A stretch of DNA of 64,000 bases from Bacteroidota bacterium (GTDB lineage: Bacteria > Bacteroidota > Bacteroidia > NS11-12g > UBA955), in assembly GCA_018333525.1 (NCBI GenBank), contig JAGXTF010000088.1:1-64000 (forward strand), given 5' to 3'. This document shows, piece by piece, positions 9,137 through 17,800 of the stretch (positions are counted from its first letter, which is position 1; each line of letters opens with the position of its first letter). The notes under the pieces were generated by a model that was given only the letters and a program-made list of their open reading frames with translations, was not told where the DNA came from and did not search any database. Position numbers and translations under genes: made by a program.

Positions 9137-9737
9137 CACATATAAAGAGATTCAATCATCGGCACAAGATTCTTTGCGAGAGCGGGGGAGTAAATTTATT
9201 GCATTTGCATATCCGGTAAAATCAGAAAATGAGGTAAAAAAATACCTGCATGATTTGCGGTCCGAATATTCCGATGCGACACACCATTGTTATGCGTATA
9301 TTTTAAATCCGGACAAAAGTGCACAAAAAAGCAGCGATGACGGAGAGCCTTCCAATTCAGCAGGGAAACCTATTTTGCGGACAATACTTTCCATGGACCT
9401 CACGAATACGCTGGTAATTGTAGTGAGATATTTTGGGGGTACTATGCTTGGAATTCCGGGTTTGATTCAGGCATACGGTGATGCGGCCAAGCTTGTCCTG
9501 AAGAATGCACAGGTAATAGAGCAATATATGGAATCTCATTTTGAAATTCTGGTTGATTTTGAATTAGAAAGCCATGTATATGCGCTTATTAAGAAATTGG
9601 AAATTCGAATCATCAGTCAGGATTACTCAGATAAAGTAATATTGAAAGTGGCCGTTCGCAATAGCAAGCTAAATGAATTTAAATCCGCAATGGACAAAAA
9701 TTATAAAGTTGAAATAAAAGAAATTAAAAAAGGTTAA
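9123..9737 (+). CDS. YigZ/IMPACT-family protein
   Basis: 204 residues. The N-terminal UPF0029/IMPACT domain is clear: 'RERGSKFIAFAYPV', 'DATHHCYAYIL', 'DDGEPSNSAGKPIL' and 'VVRYFGGTMLGIPGLIQAYGDAA'. The C-terminal part is a DUF1949-like ferredoxin-fold domain. Widespread, linked to translation control in eukaryotes; the bacterial role is poorly defined. Starts inside the end of the transporter gene (14-base overlap), so it is translationally coupled. Confidence 0.88.
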   Translation: MLFSDTYKEIQSSAQDSLRERGSKFIAFAYPVKSENEVKKYLHDLRSEYSDATHHCYAYILNPDKSAQKSSDDGEPSNSAGKPILRTILSMDLTNTLVIVVRYFGGTMLGIPGLIQAYGDAAKLVLKNAQVIEQYMESHFEILVDFELESHVYALIKKLEIRIISQDYSDKVILKVAVRNSKLNEFKSAMDKNYKVEIKEIKKG

Positions 9738-9740
9738 TAG

Positions 9741-10643
9741 ATGCATAAAAAAATATTATTTACCATGGTATTAATGGTTTCAGCAAATGGGCTTTTCTCA
9801 CAAATCAAGGCAAAGGTGTTTGTTGAAAGTAATGCTGTCCTACAGGGGGTTCCGTTTAAAACATCTGTAATACTAACCGGCACTAATTCAAATAATAATA
9901 TTCGAATAAACTTGGATGGAAATGAAACAGATAACAATGCAGATAGTTCAGTATTTACTATATATCCGGTAATGCCGGGGGAGTACGTAAAATCAATGTA
10001 CATTCAAGTTTTGGATAAAGATGTTTTGCTTTATTCTGATTCTTTCCATATAAAGTATATTGTATATCCACCAATTGCCTACATAAACAGCGATGAGAGC
10101 AATATTATTTACAGGAAAATAGCCACTCATATGACCATTACGGTTCCGGGAATAGATCCTAAAAATGTGATGATTTCTGCTTCTATGGGTAACGTCAAAA
10201 ATCTGGGTAAAGGGAAATATGTGTTTTATGTAAATAACGTGGATGACCGGGTAATTGTTAATGTTACTGCTCGGATTGGTGACAGGTTCATACCCATGGG
10301 ATCTAAAATATTCAGGGTAAAATCATTACCTGAACCGACAGTTAGATTTGAAACGGGTTTGGACTCCAACAATCAAAAGTTAATTTCATATCTGTATTTT
10401 TCAATGCCAGGAGAATTGTCATATTTGCAATTGAAGTTGGATTCCTTTCAGTTAAAATGGTATTCTTCCGGAAATTGTAAAAATTATTCAGGCAATTATG
10501 ATAAATTAAAACAAGTTGTTAATTCAATTGGAAATACGTTAAAACCAGGAGATGTGTTAATAATGGAAAATATCTATTTTTCCTTAATATCGGAAGCGGA
10601 TAAAATATCTGTTACAGGTAAATGTTTTCTTATTTGGAATTAA
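9741..10643 (+). CDS. Stand-alone GldM C-terminal-like periplasmic protein
   Basis: 300 residues. The first 20 (ending LFSQ) form a cleavable signal peptide, not the uncleaved transmembrane anchor of true GldM. Residues about 105-200 resemble the GldM/PorM immunoglobulin-like periplasmic domains: 'IIYRKIATHMTITVPGIDPK', 'ISASMGNVKNLGKGKYVF', 'MGSKIFRVKSLPEP'. The last 100 residues resemble the GldM C-terminal domain. GldM normally has about 510 residues and sits with gldK, gldL and gldN; none is here. It follows yigZ by 3 bases. Possible roles are an accessory periplasmic ring part or a diverged duplicate; the GldM relationship is by eye. Confidence 0.62.
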   Translation: MHKKILFTMVLMVSANGLFSQIKAKVFVESNAVLQGVPFKTSVILTGTNSNNNIRINLDGNETDNNADSSVFTIYPVMPGEYVKSMYIQVLDKDVLLYSDSFHIKYIVYPPIAYINSDESNIIYRKIATHMTITVPGIDPKNVMISASMGNVKNLGKGKYVFYVNNVDDRVIVNVTARIGDRFIPMGSKIFRVKSLPEPTVRFETGLDSNNQKLISYLYFSMPGELSYLQLKLDSFQLKWYSSGNCKNYSGNYDKLKQVVNSIGNTLKPGDVLIMENIYFSLISEADKISVTGKCFLIWN

Positions 10644-10663
10644 TTTAACATTTCTTTTCTCAT

Positions 10664-11311
10664 TTATCGAGAATTCGAAAACAATTTAAATTTCAAAAAC
10701 TTAATTGTCCTTCCCATTCCCAACCACATTTTCTCATAATATGTCTGAATTTCCAATATCTCAGGAACCACTTGTAATTGATATACATTGGTAATGTTTT
10801 CCAAAATTTCTAAGCTTTCTTCCGCAATCGTTTCCAGGGTGCTTTCATAAAATAAATCTGAATCTGTTTTCAGGTTTATCACACAATTGGGTTTGGCTAT
10901 ATTGCGATACCGGTTGAGAAATACCTGAGAGGTTAATCTCTTTCTCAGTTTTTGTGGCTGTGGATCCGGAAAAGTAATCCAGATTTCCGAAACCTCGTCT
11001 TTTTCAAAATGTTTTTCAATAAAATCTATTTGAATTCGCAAAAAACGCACATTTCTTAAATCTTCTTTCAATGCCGTTCCGGCTCCTTTCCATAATCTGT
11101 TTCCTTTGATATCAATACCAATAAAATTCTTTTCGGGAAACATTTTGGCAAGGCCAACCGTATAATCGCCTTTGCCACAGGCTAGTTCCAGTACAACCGG
11201 ATTCGTATTCCCAAAAATTTCATGCCATTTCCCTTTGGTATCGCTATTAAAATCCAGGGTATTGGTAAAACTCTCGAATTCCCTGAACTTTTCCGTTTTA
11301 TTTTTACTCAT
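10664..11311 (-). CDS. trmB: tRNA (guanine-N7-)-methyltransferase
   Basis: 215 residues from the ATG at 11311-11309; the longer frame adds an unlikely 17-residue cysteine-rich extension. The SAM-binding loop is 'VLELACGKGDYTVGLA', followed by 'FIGIDIKGNRLWKGA' and the TrmB signature 'EIWITFPDPQPQKLRKRLT'. It methylates G46 of tRNAs. Convergent with the GldM-like gene and divergent from aat, with only 53 bases between the two starts. Confidence 0.95.
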   Translation of the reverse strand: MSKNKTEKFREFESFTNTLDFNSDTKGKWHEIFGNTNPVVLELACGKGDYTVGLAKMFPEKNFIGIDIKGNRLWKGAGTALKEDLRNVRFLRIQIDFIEKHFEKDEVSEIWITFPDPQPQKLRKRLTSQVFLNRYRNIAKPNCVINLKTDSDLFYESTLETIAEESLEILENITNVYQLQVVPEILEIQTYYEKMWLGMGRTIKFLKFKLFSNSR

Positions 11312-11364
11312 CCGCGCTGCAAAAAAACAACAGGAACCCAAATTTCTTTTGCAAATTTGCATAA

Positions 11365-11946
11365 ATGTTTCTGTCGACCGAATTGCTTTTACAGGCGTAC
11401 ATTTCCGGAGCCTTTCCCATGGCGCATCCGGAGCAGAATGGCGCCATATATTGGCATACTCCGGCGGTGAGAGGTATTATTCCCCTCGACCACAGATTTA
11501 AGGTTCCGGCTAACCTGCGCCGCTTGTACAAGCAACAAAAATTCGATATTTATGTGAATCGCGCGTTCGAGGAGGTTATCCGCAAATGTGCGGAATTGAG
11601 GGAAGGGGATACCTGGATTTCTGAAGAAATTATCGATGCTTATGTGGAGCTCCATCATCGCGGTTTTGCACATAGCTTCGAGGCCTGGCGCGATGGAAAG
11701 CTGGTTGGTGGACTCTATGGAGTGGCAATCAGCAAAGCTTTTTTTGGTGAGAGTATGTTCTTTTTGGAACGCGATGCAAGTAAAGTAGCCTTTGTTTATT
11801 TGGTAGAATTCCTTAGAGAGAAGAACTTCAAATTATTGGATACCCAATACTTAAATCCTCATTTAAAGCAGTTTGGGGCATATGAAATTAAGCACGACAC
11901 TTATATGGCTTTGTTGGATGAAGCACTAAAAGAGGTGCTTATGTAG
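11365..11946 (+). CDS. aat: Leucyl/phenylalanyl-tRNA--protein transferase
   Basis: 193 residues. The family core is clear: 'AYISGAFPMAHPEQNGAIYWHTP', 'RGIIPLD', 'THE-type' substitute 'WISEEIIDAYVELHHRGFAHSFEAW', 'LVGGLYGVAISKAFFGESMF', and the C-terminal 'LLDTQYLNPHLKQFGAYEI'. The enzyme adds Leu or Phe to proteins with basic N-termini as an N-degron for ClpS/ClpAP. Divergent from trmB. Confidence 0.93.
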   Translation: MFLSTELLLQAYISGAFPMAHPEQNGAIYWHTPAVRGIIPLDHRFKVPANLRRLYKQQKFDIYVNRAFEEVIRKCAELREGDTWISEEIIDAYVELHHRGFAHSFEAWRDGKLVGGLYGVAISKAFFGESMFFLERDASKVAFVYLVEFLREKNFKLLDTQYLNPHLKQFGAYEIKHDTYMALLDEALKEVLM

Positions 11947-12013
11947 GGGTTTTTCAAATATAAATAGACCTTTCTCTTCCCATGCATTCAAAAAAATTAA
12001 CCATATTTGTCTG

Positions 12014-12763
12014 GTGGAATTGCTTTGTAAAATAGGTGAGCTGTCTTTCAAAACTGATTTGAGGCATGGACGTGATATTTCCCTGTCTTTTGGTCCCGGA
12101 GGGGATAACCCATCCGCATTTGGAATACCATCAGCAAAAATTGCACCTATTCGAATTGGTGATTTTGTTGGAAGTGTAGACTTGGGCAGCGGAGCCAATT
12201 GCGATGTAATAGAATTCTGTGCACATGGTAATGCTACCCATACAGAATGTATCGGGCATATTACTCCAACTCATGAAAATGTGGGAGATTGTTTGCATCA
12301 GATTTTTTTTACTGCGGATTTGATTACGGTTCAAATGGAAAATATTAAGGGAGAAAGTTTGATTACTAATTCTATATTGAAGCAGATTCCCGATAATCGG
12401 GCTGAGGCAATTATAATCCGCACGCTTCCAAATGACATGGATAAAAGAAGCAGAGAATGGTCCGGGAATCAGCCACCATACTTTCACCCGGAAGCAATAT
12501 TACAATTGAGAAATGCAGGTTATTTACATCTGCTCACAGATTTGCCATCGGTAGATCCTGAAGAGGATGAAGGTCTTTTAAAGGCCCATCATGTTTGGTG
12601 GAATTACCCCGATGCCCCTCGAATGCAAAGCAGTATTACCGAATTGATTTTTGTAGCTGACGACATTCCGGATGGCCGATATTTATTAAACCTTTCTTTT
12701 CCAAAAATTCGCAGCGATGCAAGTCCGTCGCGTCCGTTTTTATTTCCTTTAATTCCGGTATAA
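12014..12763 (+). CDS. Cyclase-family hydrolase (kynurenine formamidase-like)
   Basis: 249 residues with a GTG start. Near residue 20 is 'DISLSFGPGGDNPSAFG', and the metal-binding region is 'FCAHGNATHTECIGHITP', a variant of the HxGTHxDxPxH motif of the cyclase superfamily (PF04199). The C-terminal part carries 'DLPSVDPEEDEGLLKAHHVWW', which matches the end of the fold. It would be a metal-dependent amidohydrolase; the substrate is unknown and no tryptophan-degradation genes are near. It abuts the GT9 gene with no gap, so the two are co-transcribed. Confidence 0.75.
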   Translation: MELLCKIGELSFKTDLRHGRDISLSFGPGGDNPSAFGIPSAKIAPIRIGDFVGSVDLGSGANCDVIEFCAHGNATHTECIGHITPTHENVGDCLHQIFFTADLITVQMENIKGESLITNSILKQIPDNRAEAIIIRTLPNDMDKRSREWSGNQPPYFHPEAILQLRNAGYLHLLTDLPSVDPEEDEGLLKAHHVWWNYPDAPRMQSSITELIFVADDIPDGRYLLNLSFPKIRSDASPSRPFLFPLIPV

Positions 12764-13798
12764 ATGAAATTTCCTTCGAGGGAACAATGGCTTTATTTTT
12801 TCAATATTCTGGTATCCCGATGGGTGAATTCCGGAAAAAATATTTCGGCTTATTATCCTGAAAATATTCTCTGTATAAAATGGGATGAGATTGGAGATCT
12901 GGCAACGTCTACCCATGTGTTTTCGCTGCTACACAGCAAATTTCCAGATGCAAAAATAGATGTGATTACAAAGCCATATTCCGCAACATTGTTACTTGGA
13001 AATCCAAATATAAATCAGGTTTTTACGGATATTTCTGCATGGAATAAAAAATATGATTTTGTGATTGAAATGCGTGGAACATCGAAAAGTTTATGGAAAA
13101 TTTTCCGTTATTTTCCAAAAGTACGATTGGACAGAGGTACAGTAAGAGCAAGACATCGCGGCATGCAATTGCATGAGTATGATACCAATTATGAAATTAT
13201 TAAACCGATAATTGGGAATTTGGAAAATCGCCATCCCGAGATTTTTATAACGCAAAATGCTTTAAAGAGAATTGAAGAATTTATTAACCATAATGGGTTA
13301 GTGAGGTATGCCGTTATTCATGCCGGTGCACGAAGAGAGTTGCGGCGATGGACCGATTCCGGGTATGCGGAAATATGCAACTGGTTATATGCCGTAAAAG
13401 GACTTCAGTTGGTTTTTGCAGGTACCGTTGATGAAGAAAATCAAATTCAAAAAATTACTGAAAAATTAAATGTACCATTTACCCTTTTTACCAATCATTT
13501 TGATTTGATGGAACTTTCAGCATTATTACAAAAAGCAACATTATTTGTGGGAAATGAAAGTGGTCCTCTTCAAATCGCATGTGCATTAAAAACCCCATTG
13601 GTGGCTCTTTTCGGCCCTGGTGTTCCCACCGTGTTTTATCCTAAAACCAGCAATAGTGCCATGATACACCATGTACTGGAATGCAATCCCTGCGATCAGA
13701 TTCATTGTGTTCACCCTGAAAACACATGCATGCAACGAATTACTGTGTTGGAAGTAAAAACCGCAATTGAGAGCGTTTTAACAAACGCAAACAGTTAA
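12764..13798 (+). CDS. Glycosyltransferase family 9 (ADP-heptose:LPS heptosyltransferase-like)
   Basis: 344 residues. The N-terminal half has 'ILCIKWDEIGDLATSTHVFSLLHSKFPDAKIDVITKPYSA'-type GT-B features, read in separate pieces. The C-terminal nucleotide-binding half has 'YAVIHAGARRELRRWTDSGYAEICNWL' and 'LFVGNESGPLQIACALKTPLVALFGPGVP', which identify GT9. A cysteine-rich tail (CNPCDQIHCVHPENTC) is typical of many GT9 enzymes. Likely transfers a sugar to a lipopolysaccharide or similar surface glycan. Immediately follows the cyclase-family gene. Confidence 0.87.
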   Translation: MKFPSREQWLYFFNILVSRWVNSGKNISAYYPENILCIKWDEIGDLATSTHVFSLLHSKFPDAKIDVITKPYSATLLLGNPNINQVFTDISAWNKKYDFVIEMRGTSKSLWKIFRYFPKVRLDRGTVRARHRGMQLHEYDTNYEIIKPIIGNLENRHPEIFITQNALKRIEEFINHNGLVRYAVIHAGARRELRRWTDSGYAEICNWLYAVKGLQLVFAGTVDEENQIQKITEKLNVPFTLFTNHFDLMELSALLQKATLFVGNESGPLQIACALKTPLVALFGPGVPTVFYPKTSNSAMIHHVLECNPCDQIHCVHPENTCMQRITVLEVKTAIESVLTNANS

Positions 13799-13809
13799 AA
13801 AAATATGAA

Positions 13810-13817
13810 TATTTTTG
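13810..13817 (+). promoter_or_regulatory. TAnnTTTG -7 box before the Hsp70 operon
   Basis: TATTTTTG, 28 bases before the start of the small first gene of the Hsp70 triad, in the only gap between that operon and the GT9 gene. No obvious -33 TTG. Confidence 0.42.
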
Positions 13818-13845
13818 CATTTTATAAATTTATTATAAGATTCTG

Positions 13846-14157
13846 ATGAAAGACGTTATTGACATTATAAACCAACTGGCACAACTGGAATTGCGGATAA
13901 AAGGAACTGCAGATGAAGGCGCATGTGAAAGAAATTTTTCCCGCATTAAAGAGTCCTTAAAAAATATGGGATATGATTATAAACTTCCCCTGTATGAAAA
14001 ATATGCAGAAACCAGTACCGATTTGGAAGCGACGATTACAGGAACAAACACTGAAAATCTGATTATCAAAAATATTGTGAAACCTATAATTTACAGGGAC
14101 AACAAATTGGAACAAAAGGGAATTGTGATGGTGGAGGCTGCGAATGAAAACCATTAA
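13846..14157 (+). CDS. Small protein of the Hsp70 triad, possibly GrpE-like
   Basis: 103 residues, acidic and soluble, no signal peptide. The N-terminal 40 residues look helical (MKDVIDIINQLAQLELRI). The C-terminal end, 'NLIIKNIVKPIIYRDNKL' followed by 'KGIVMVEA', resembles by eye the beta-wing of GrpE that ends in 'RPAxVxVA', but the length is about half of GrpE. It overlaps the Hsp70 gene by 14 bases, so the two are made together. A minimal nucleotide-exchange factor is a guess; otherwise function is unknown. Confidence 0.6.
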   Translation: MKDVIDIINQLAQLELRIKGTADEGACERNFSRIKESLKNMGYDYKLPLYEKYAETSTDLEATITGTNTENLIIKNIVKPIIYRDNKLEQKGIVMVEAANENH

Positions 14158-16651
14158 TTTTGGTATTGATCTGGGAACTACAAACTCCCTGATAGCCCGC
14201 TATTCACAAGGTAAAACAGAGGTATTTAAAAATCCGGTTGGGTTTAAGGAGACGTTGCCCAGCTGTGTGGCATTTCGGGGCGAGCGAATTATAGTAGGAG
14301 ACAAGGCAAGGGAATGGGTGCAAAAGGATCCGTTAAATGTTTTTTCTGCATTCAAAAGAAAAATGGGTACAGGAGAAAAATATTTTATTCCTGCCAAACT
14401 CGAATCTATTTCGGCTATTGAACTAAGCGCAATGGTTTTGCGCGAGTTGAAGAATTTCATCTATTCCGGTGAAAACCCGGAGAGTATGGTTATTACCATT
14501 CCTGCAAGTTTTGATACCGTTCAAAGCAATGCAACCAAGCAAGCCGGTTATCAGGCAGGATTCAAGGAGGTGGTATTGTTACAGGAGCCTATAGCTGCCA
14601 GTCTTTCTTTTTTCAACAATCGAGCCCAAATAGACCAGGGAAAATGGCTGGTGTATGATTTGGGTGGAGGAACCTTTGATGCCGCAATTATTGAGGTGGT
14701 GAACGGTGAAATGAAAGTATTGGACCATCAGGGAGATAATTTTTTAGGTGGTGTGGACATAGACCATATTATGGTGACAGAATTGCTCATTCCCAAATTG
14801 ATAGAGCTAAGTGGAAAGCCGGATTTGGCAGATCATATTGCAACTCGCAACGGCCCGTACGAACGTTTGTATTATATTTTGTTACAAAAAGCTGAAGAAT
14901 GTAAAAAGGAATTAAGCAGCCAGCTTGTTTCTGAAATTGATTTTACATTTGAGATTCCGGGTGAGGCGCCGATGGATATTTTTATGGAAATACCGCGATC
15001 GGAATTTGAAATATTAATTGATCCGATAATATCCAATTCTACAGGTATGATTGCGGAATTGTTAGAGCGGAATGAATTGGAAAGCAAAGATATTTCAGAA
15101 ATTATTTTAATTGGTGGCAGTACATTAATACCCTTGGTGCGAGAGAAGCTGGAATCTGAATTTGAAATTCCTTTAAATTATTCCGTAGATCCAACCAATG
15201 CTGTTGCAATAGGTGCAGCTTATTACGCCGGTACCAAAATGGCCCGATTGGAAGAAAAAACGGAAGAACAGGAGCAGGGACAAGAAATTCCCGATGCTCC
15301 TTTATTGGAATTCAAACTTGCATATAACAATTCCACAAGGGATAATGAAGAATATGTAAAGGCAGTAATTCTTGGTAAAAATCCGGCGGTGTTTTACCGT
15401 ATACTTCGCCAGGATGGAGGCTATGATAGTGGTCTGAAACAATTAAAAGGGAATGACTTTGGTGAATTTGTAAGTTTGAGAGAGCAAACTGTAAACGTAT
15501 TTCATATCCGTTTTTATGATGAAAATCAGAACGAAATAAAAACGGGATCTAATAAGATAGAAATCACCCAGGGTTTGTACAGCCTTTATGGACAGCCACT
15601 TCCGGAGGATATTTGTCTGGAAGTTGATGATTTGGAAAACAATACTACAATTTGCGAACTGGTATTCAAACGCAACAGCATTTTGCCTTTGAGCAAAACG
15701 ATTTATAAAGAAATTTCGCGCACCATAAAAACCGGAGAAAAGGACAGTATAATTATCAACCTTTTGGAAGGCGATCACACCACACATCCCAATGCAAATA
15801 AGATTATCGGTGTTATAGAAATTGCGAATGACAAACTCAACGGACAAGTGGTGCGTGGAAGTGAAGTGGAAATAAAAATAGAAATTAGTGAAAGCAGGGA
15901 TGTGCATGTAAATGCCACCATATTATTTACCAATCAGGAGTTTTCTGAAGTATTTAGTCCAACGGAAAAGTATGTGAGTATTTCGAAATTAAAAGAGGAA
16001 ATTATTCAATTGCGGGATGAGTTTGAAATTGCGCTGCATAAGGCGGCGGATGATGAAGATTTTGAAAATGCCCAACATATCATGAATTCCATTTCGGATT
16101 TGGACAATTTGCAGAAAGATGCTTTAAAACTGAGGGATGGGGACTTGACCGATACCCGATATCAGTTGGAAGAGCAAAAGAGAAAAATTGCGAAACACTA
16201 TTACAATACACGAGGCAAAAATACGCGGGTGCAATCGGAAATGATGGAATATACCGACAGCCGAAATGCAATCAGGAACTGGTTGGATACTATTGATGAT
16301 ATTCCGGAAGATTTGCACAAAAGATTTGATAAAATTACCGAAAAAGAGCATGATATTCTGAAATCAAATAGTTATTTTTTAATTAAAAGTCAAAATAATG
16401 CTTTGAATCGCCTGGCTTGGAGAATGATTTTAAAATCCGCACATCTCACCACCACATATTTTCATATTTATGCAGAAAAGGATGAAACGGAATTTACCAA
16501 TTATTCTCTGGCTAAAAAGGCCATTTCACGAGGAGAAAAGGCACTTGACAGGCAAAATTTTATTGAATTAAGCAGTGTGTTGAGTGAGTTGATGGGGCTG
16601 TCCAAATCCTCGCAAGCAGAGTACTTTATAAAAGGAACCGGTTTGGGGTAA
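14144..16651 (+). CDS. Divergent Hsp70 (DnaK-like) chaperone
   Basis: 835 residues. The N-terminal ATPase domain (about 1-385) is intact: phosphate-1 'GIDLGTTNSLIARY', phosphate-2 'VYDLGGGTFDAAIIEV' (about 170-185) and adenosine 'EIILIGGSTLIPLVREKL'. About 130 residues of unfamiliar beta-rich sequence then precede a recognisable substrate-binding beta region near 511-610 ('NSILPLSKTIYKEI', 'INLLEGDHTT', 'NKIIGVIEI'). The C-terminal 220 residues are helical and charged, larger than the DnaK lid. The C-terminus is not the EEVD-like tail of housekeeping DnaK. Both neighbours overlap it (14 bases and 1 base), forming a dedicated operon. Probably a specialised chaperone. Confidence 0.88.
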   Translation: MKTINFGIDLGTTNSLIARYSQGKTEVFKNPVGFKETLPSCVAFRGERIIVGDKAREWVQKDPLNVFSAFKRKMGTGEKYFIPAKLESISAIELSAMVLRELKNFIYSGENPESMVITIPASFDTVQSNATKQAGYQAGFKEVVLLQEPIAASLSFFNNRAQIDQGKWLVYDLGGGTFDAAIIEVVNGEMKVLDHQGDNFLGGVDIDHIMVTELLIPKLIELSGKPDLADHIATRNGPYERLYYILLQKAEECKKELSSQLVSEIDFTFEIPGEAPMDIFMEIPRSEFEILIDPIISNSTGMIAELLERNELESKDISEIILIGGSTLIPLVREKLESEFEIPLNYSVDPTNAVAIGAAYYAGTKMARLEEKTEEQEQGQEIPDAPLLEFKLAYNNSTRDNEEYVKAVILGKNPAVFYRILRQDGGYDSGLKQLKGNDFGEFVSLREQTVNVFHIRFYDENQNEIKTGSNKIEITQGLYSLYGQPLPEDICLEVDDLENNTTICELVFKRNSILPLSKTIYKEISRTIKTGEKDSIIINLLEGDHTTHPNANKIIGVIEIANDKLNGQVVRGSEVEIKIEISESRDVHVNATILFTNQEFSEVFSPTEKYVSISKLKEEIIQLRDEFEIALHKAADDEDFENAQHIMNSISDLDNLQKDALKLRDGDLTDTRYQLEEQKRKIAKHYYNTRGKNTRVQSEMMEYTDSRNAIRNWLDTIDDIPEDLHKRFDKITEKEHDILKSNSYFLIKSQNNALNRLAWRMILKSAHLTTTYFHIYAEKDETEFTNYSLAKKAISRGEKALDRQNFIELSSVLSELMGLSKSSQAEYFIKGTGLG

Positions 16652-17745
16652 TGCCATACCATTCGCCATTACATATTCTTGAAGCCCTGCATCTGGATCC
16701 TGAAAATTTAGATGATGAAGGAATTACGCGCCTTCGAAAAAAAATCCTGACAGAATTTCAAATTACCAGCGATTATACCATTAAAATTGGAGGAAAAGAC
16801 TTTACAAAAGATGCGGTTTTGAAGTCTGTTGATGCATTAAGGGAGTTGGAAGGTAAAAATGCGCATTTGTTTATATTTCGAAATAAGGATCTGCTTGCAT
16901 TTTGTGAAAATCCGGAAAAGGCGACCAACCCCTATCAGAAGGTATCCAGCGTAATTGGAGAAAATGAAGATGCTGTATTAAAAGGAATTTTAGTGGATGC
17001 AGAACTGGAATACTTTCAATTTATTCTCCGAAACAACCATTACAAACATGCTTTTGCTTTTTATAATTGGTTTATGGGTTTGGAAAATACCTATCATTTC
17101 AGGATGGAGGAGATCATTGTAAGACATACCCGTAGAGTGATTTCCCATTTAGAAATAGAGGATAAAAATGTAATCAGGACCGAATACAAAAATTCCCAGT
17201 ATTTATGGATTGTAGAAGGGAGTTGGGTTGAATTTTACAATAATTTGAACGAAGATTTTGAATTCCTGATTAACGAACTGGCATTGTGTATGATCAACTT
17301 TGCCGTTGCTTTTCAAGGAGTTCATGTAAAATTTCTGGTGCGAATGAGTAAAAAAATGCTCATGATGCAATGTGATGAAGAATATAAAAATATTTTAAGA
17401 AGAAATCACAAAATATATGCAGAAAACGATGAATCATCTTTGAAATCTTTTGGCTTTCGGTCTGTATTTGCAATTATTTGGGTAATAGTTTTGATTTTTC
17501 GGTGTAACAATTCCTGTAATTCTACTTCAGATTTTTCGCGTCACAACTATGACAGAATAGATTATCAAATTCCAAAAGACATATTGAATTCTGAAAATTA
17601 CCAGCGGCTGAAAAGAATGGCGGATAGTCTGCATCAAGCAAGATTGGGAACCAATAATGCGGATACTGTGAGAATAAAAGTAAAGAAATGGAAGCCGGAT
17701 ACCACGAAGATGCCTGCATGGTCAGGAGATTCCCTAAAACACTGA
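16651..17745 (+). CDS. Unknown protein with one transmembrane segment, Hsp70 partner
   Basis: 364 residues, coupled to the Hsp70 gene by a TAATG overlap. Residues 1-265 are soluble and charged, with no recognised domain and no HPD motif, so it is not a classical J-protein. A single hydrophobic helix near 268-284 ('SVFAIIWVIVLIF') is followed by 'RCNNSCNS' and a polar 75-residue tail ending 'WSGDSLKH'. It could tether the Hsp70 to the membrane or present clients to it; this is inferred from operon position only. Confidence 0.7.
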   Translation: MPYHSPLHILEALHLDPENLDDEGITRLRKKILTEFQITSDYTIKIGGKDFTKDAVLKSVDALRELEGKNAHLFIFRNKDLLAFCENPEKATNPYQKVSSVIGENEDAVLKGILVDAELEYFQFILRNNHYKHAFAFYNWFMGLENTYHFRMEEIIVRHTRRVISHLEIEDKNVIRTEYKNSQYLWIVEGSWVEFYNNLNEDFEFLINELALCMINFAVAFQGVHVKFLVRMSKKMLMMQCDEEYKNILRRNHKIYAENDESSLKSFGFRSVFAIIWVIVLIFRCNNSCNSTSDFSRHNYDRIDYQIPKDILNSENYQRLKRMADSLHQARLGTNNADTVRIKVKKWKPDTTKMPAWSGDSLKH

Positions 17746-17762
17746 CATCCGGATGGATTAAG

Positions 17763-17793
17763 TTGAAAGCGAGGCTGTCAATCCTTAATTTTG
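17763..17793 (+). promoter_or_regulatory. Bacteroidota-type promoter before rnz
   Basis: TTG (17763-17765), 20-base spacer, TAATTTTG (17786-17793). This matches the -33/-7 consensus of the phylum well. The -7 box ends 7 bases before the rnz ATG, so the mRNA would be nearly leaderless. Confidence 0.6.
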
Positions 17794-17800
17794 CCAACTC

